In this document: positions 63,101 to 64,000 of the stretch, in pieces | Position numbering within the stretch: the first letter of the stretch is position 1 | How the letters are laid out: each line of letters opens with the position of its first letter | Source: Rotaria macrura | Lineage: Eukaryota > Rotifera > Eurotatoria > Philodinida > Philodinidae | Reading direction: 5' to 3' | DNA: 64,000 nt | NCBI GenBank assembly: GCA_900239685.1 | Contig: OENT01000095.1 | Location: forward strand, 1-64,000 | Made by a program: the position numbers and the translations under genes | Notes under the pieces: model-generated | Databases searched by the model: none | What the model saw: only the letters and a program-made list of their open reading frames with translations | What the model was told of the DNA's origin: nothing

Positions 63101-64000
63101 CAGCTACAAGTATTTTTAATCGAACTCGAATACAAATGGGCACATCATTTAGTTGTGGATGTAACCATCACACAATACTAGACTAAAATGAGACAAATAC
63201 TAAGCAAGTATTCATGGATATATGATCATGTCAAGCCATGTAAAAAATGTACTCTATGGAATATCAAATGAATCATTGATCGAAGTGATTCATTGTAAAT
63301 CGATGATTAGGAAACTTGCTTTTCAATTTGTAAATGATGTATAATTCCCACAAGCACGTAATTCTATGTTTATTTTCCATATCACAATCGAATTGGAAGC
63401 ACTTGGCATTAATAAATTCATCGTTGTGCTTTACTTCGAATATATTTGTCTTAAGACAGGATGCTGTACGAATGAATCATAAGTAGCGATTACTTTCATA
63501 TTAGTTTTTTTCCTAACTGATTCAAACCGATAGCGATGCCTCTTAGTACTCTTTGATTTCCTAAGTTAGTTGAATGCATACTTTAAGACATGCTTATTTC
63601 TTTACTCTGTAAGGAAGGCAAACGGGTTTTATAGCGTTGATATTATAAATGTTTCAGTTCAACGCTTCAAAGCAGTGTTTTATCGTTTTCGTATCAGCGT
63701 GGGATGTTACAGTTCGAAAAAGTGATGTCTAGAATTTTATTACTGAAAATAATGTTGACCAATTTGATTCCCCCATGACTTCTCAAAGAAAGTATCCAAA
63801 GCATCGTAGCGCACTTTAAGTTTTGTATCGATTATGAAGATATCTATTTGTCTAGAAGATTTTTTTAATGTTTTTCAACCACTTCGTATAATAAACTGAG
63901 ATGAGTGAGGGCAATGTCAGATTAATCCAAATAATCTGTTGTAAACATATTAAATGATTGGATTGTTTCTTTACTAATATACGACACATGTTAACAGCAT
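60155..64000 (+). other. FMNL intron 23, continuing past the window edge
   Basis: Donor at 60155 (T|GTAAGA). The next expected segment (continuing ...KSSEKAAQ with the FH2 linker to the DAD) is not visible in any frame up to 64000, so the intron is at least 3.8 kb or the gene continues elsewhere. It contains a 9-bp-arm inverted repeat at 60279-60334 and a GC-richer patch at about 61490-61570. Confidence 0.55.

Noticed and set aside
1-64000. tRNA, rRNA, CRISPR or bacterial operon features
   Set aside because: None seen on either strand; the spliced metazoan genes exclude a prokaryotic reading.

Overview
The window is nuclear DNA from an animal: AT-rich, with multi-exon genes whose introns follow GT-AG rules, metazoan gene families (FNDC3, TPPP, AHSA1, ASB, FMNL, an AP-1/ATF-type bZIP), many microsatellites and several non-autonomous DNA transposons. 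Most introns are 45-100 bp but a few reach 2-4 kb. A small invertebrate such as a bdelloid rotifer fits, but that is a guess from gene style and not a measured placement. There is one assembly gap (26005-26463).

Layout. 1-442: a GC-rich tandem repeat, then an EF-hand pair broken by an in-frame TAG. 3330-18068 (minus): a complete FNDC3-type gene, 20 coding exons, reconstructed exon by exon to 1399 codons with every phase matching, plus an alternative coding first exon at 16251-16614. One of its introns carries a 764-bp hAT-type element with a perfect 8-bp target duplication. 18.1-29.4 kb has no supportable gene, but holds a possible short hAT-like relic and a large foldback hAT-type element that surrounds the assembly gap. 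29482-30148 (plus): TPPP/p25-alpha. 30.4-32.3 kb (plus): a CRE-rich, TATA-containing region followed by a Fos/ATF3-like bZIP gene. 35557-36965 (minus): AHSA1. 38121-38948 (plus): an intronless ORF with seven 21-residue repeats I do not recognise. 42609-48413 (minus): an ankyrin/SOCS-box (ASB-like) protein whose 4.2-kb intron contains a 1974-bp hAT-type element with a second foldback inside it. 50832-60154 (plus): the first 23 coding exons of a formin-like (FMNL) gene; the rest of FH2 and the DAD lie beyond the right edge.

The genes are unrelated housekeeping, cytoskeletal, chaperone and signalling genes and do not form an operon. What ties the window together is a set of short non-autonomous hAT-type elements, with 8-bp duplications where intact, lying only in introns and intergenic DNA. 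The least explained coding item is the 21-residue repeat protein.
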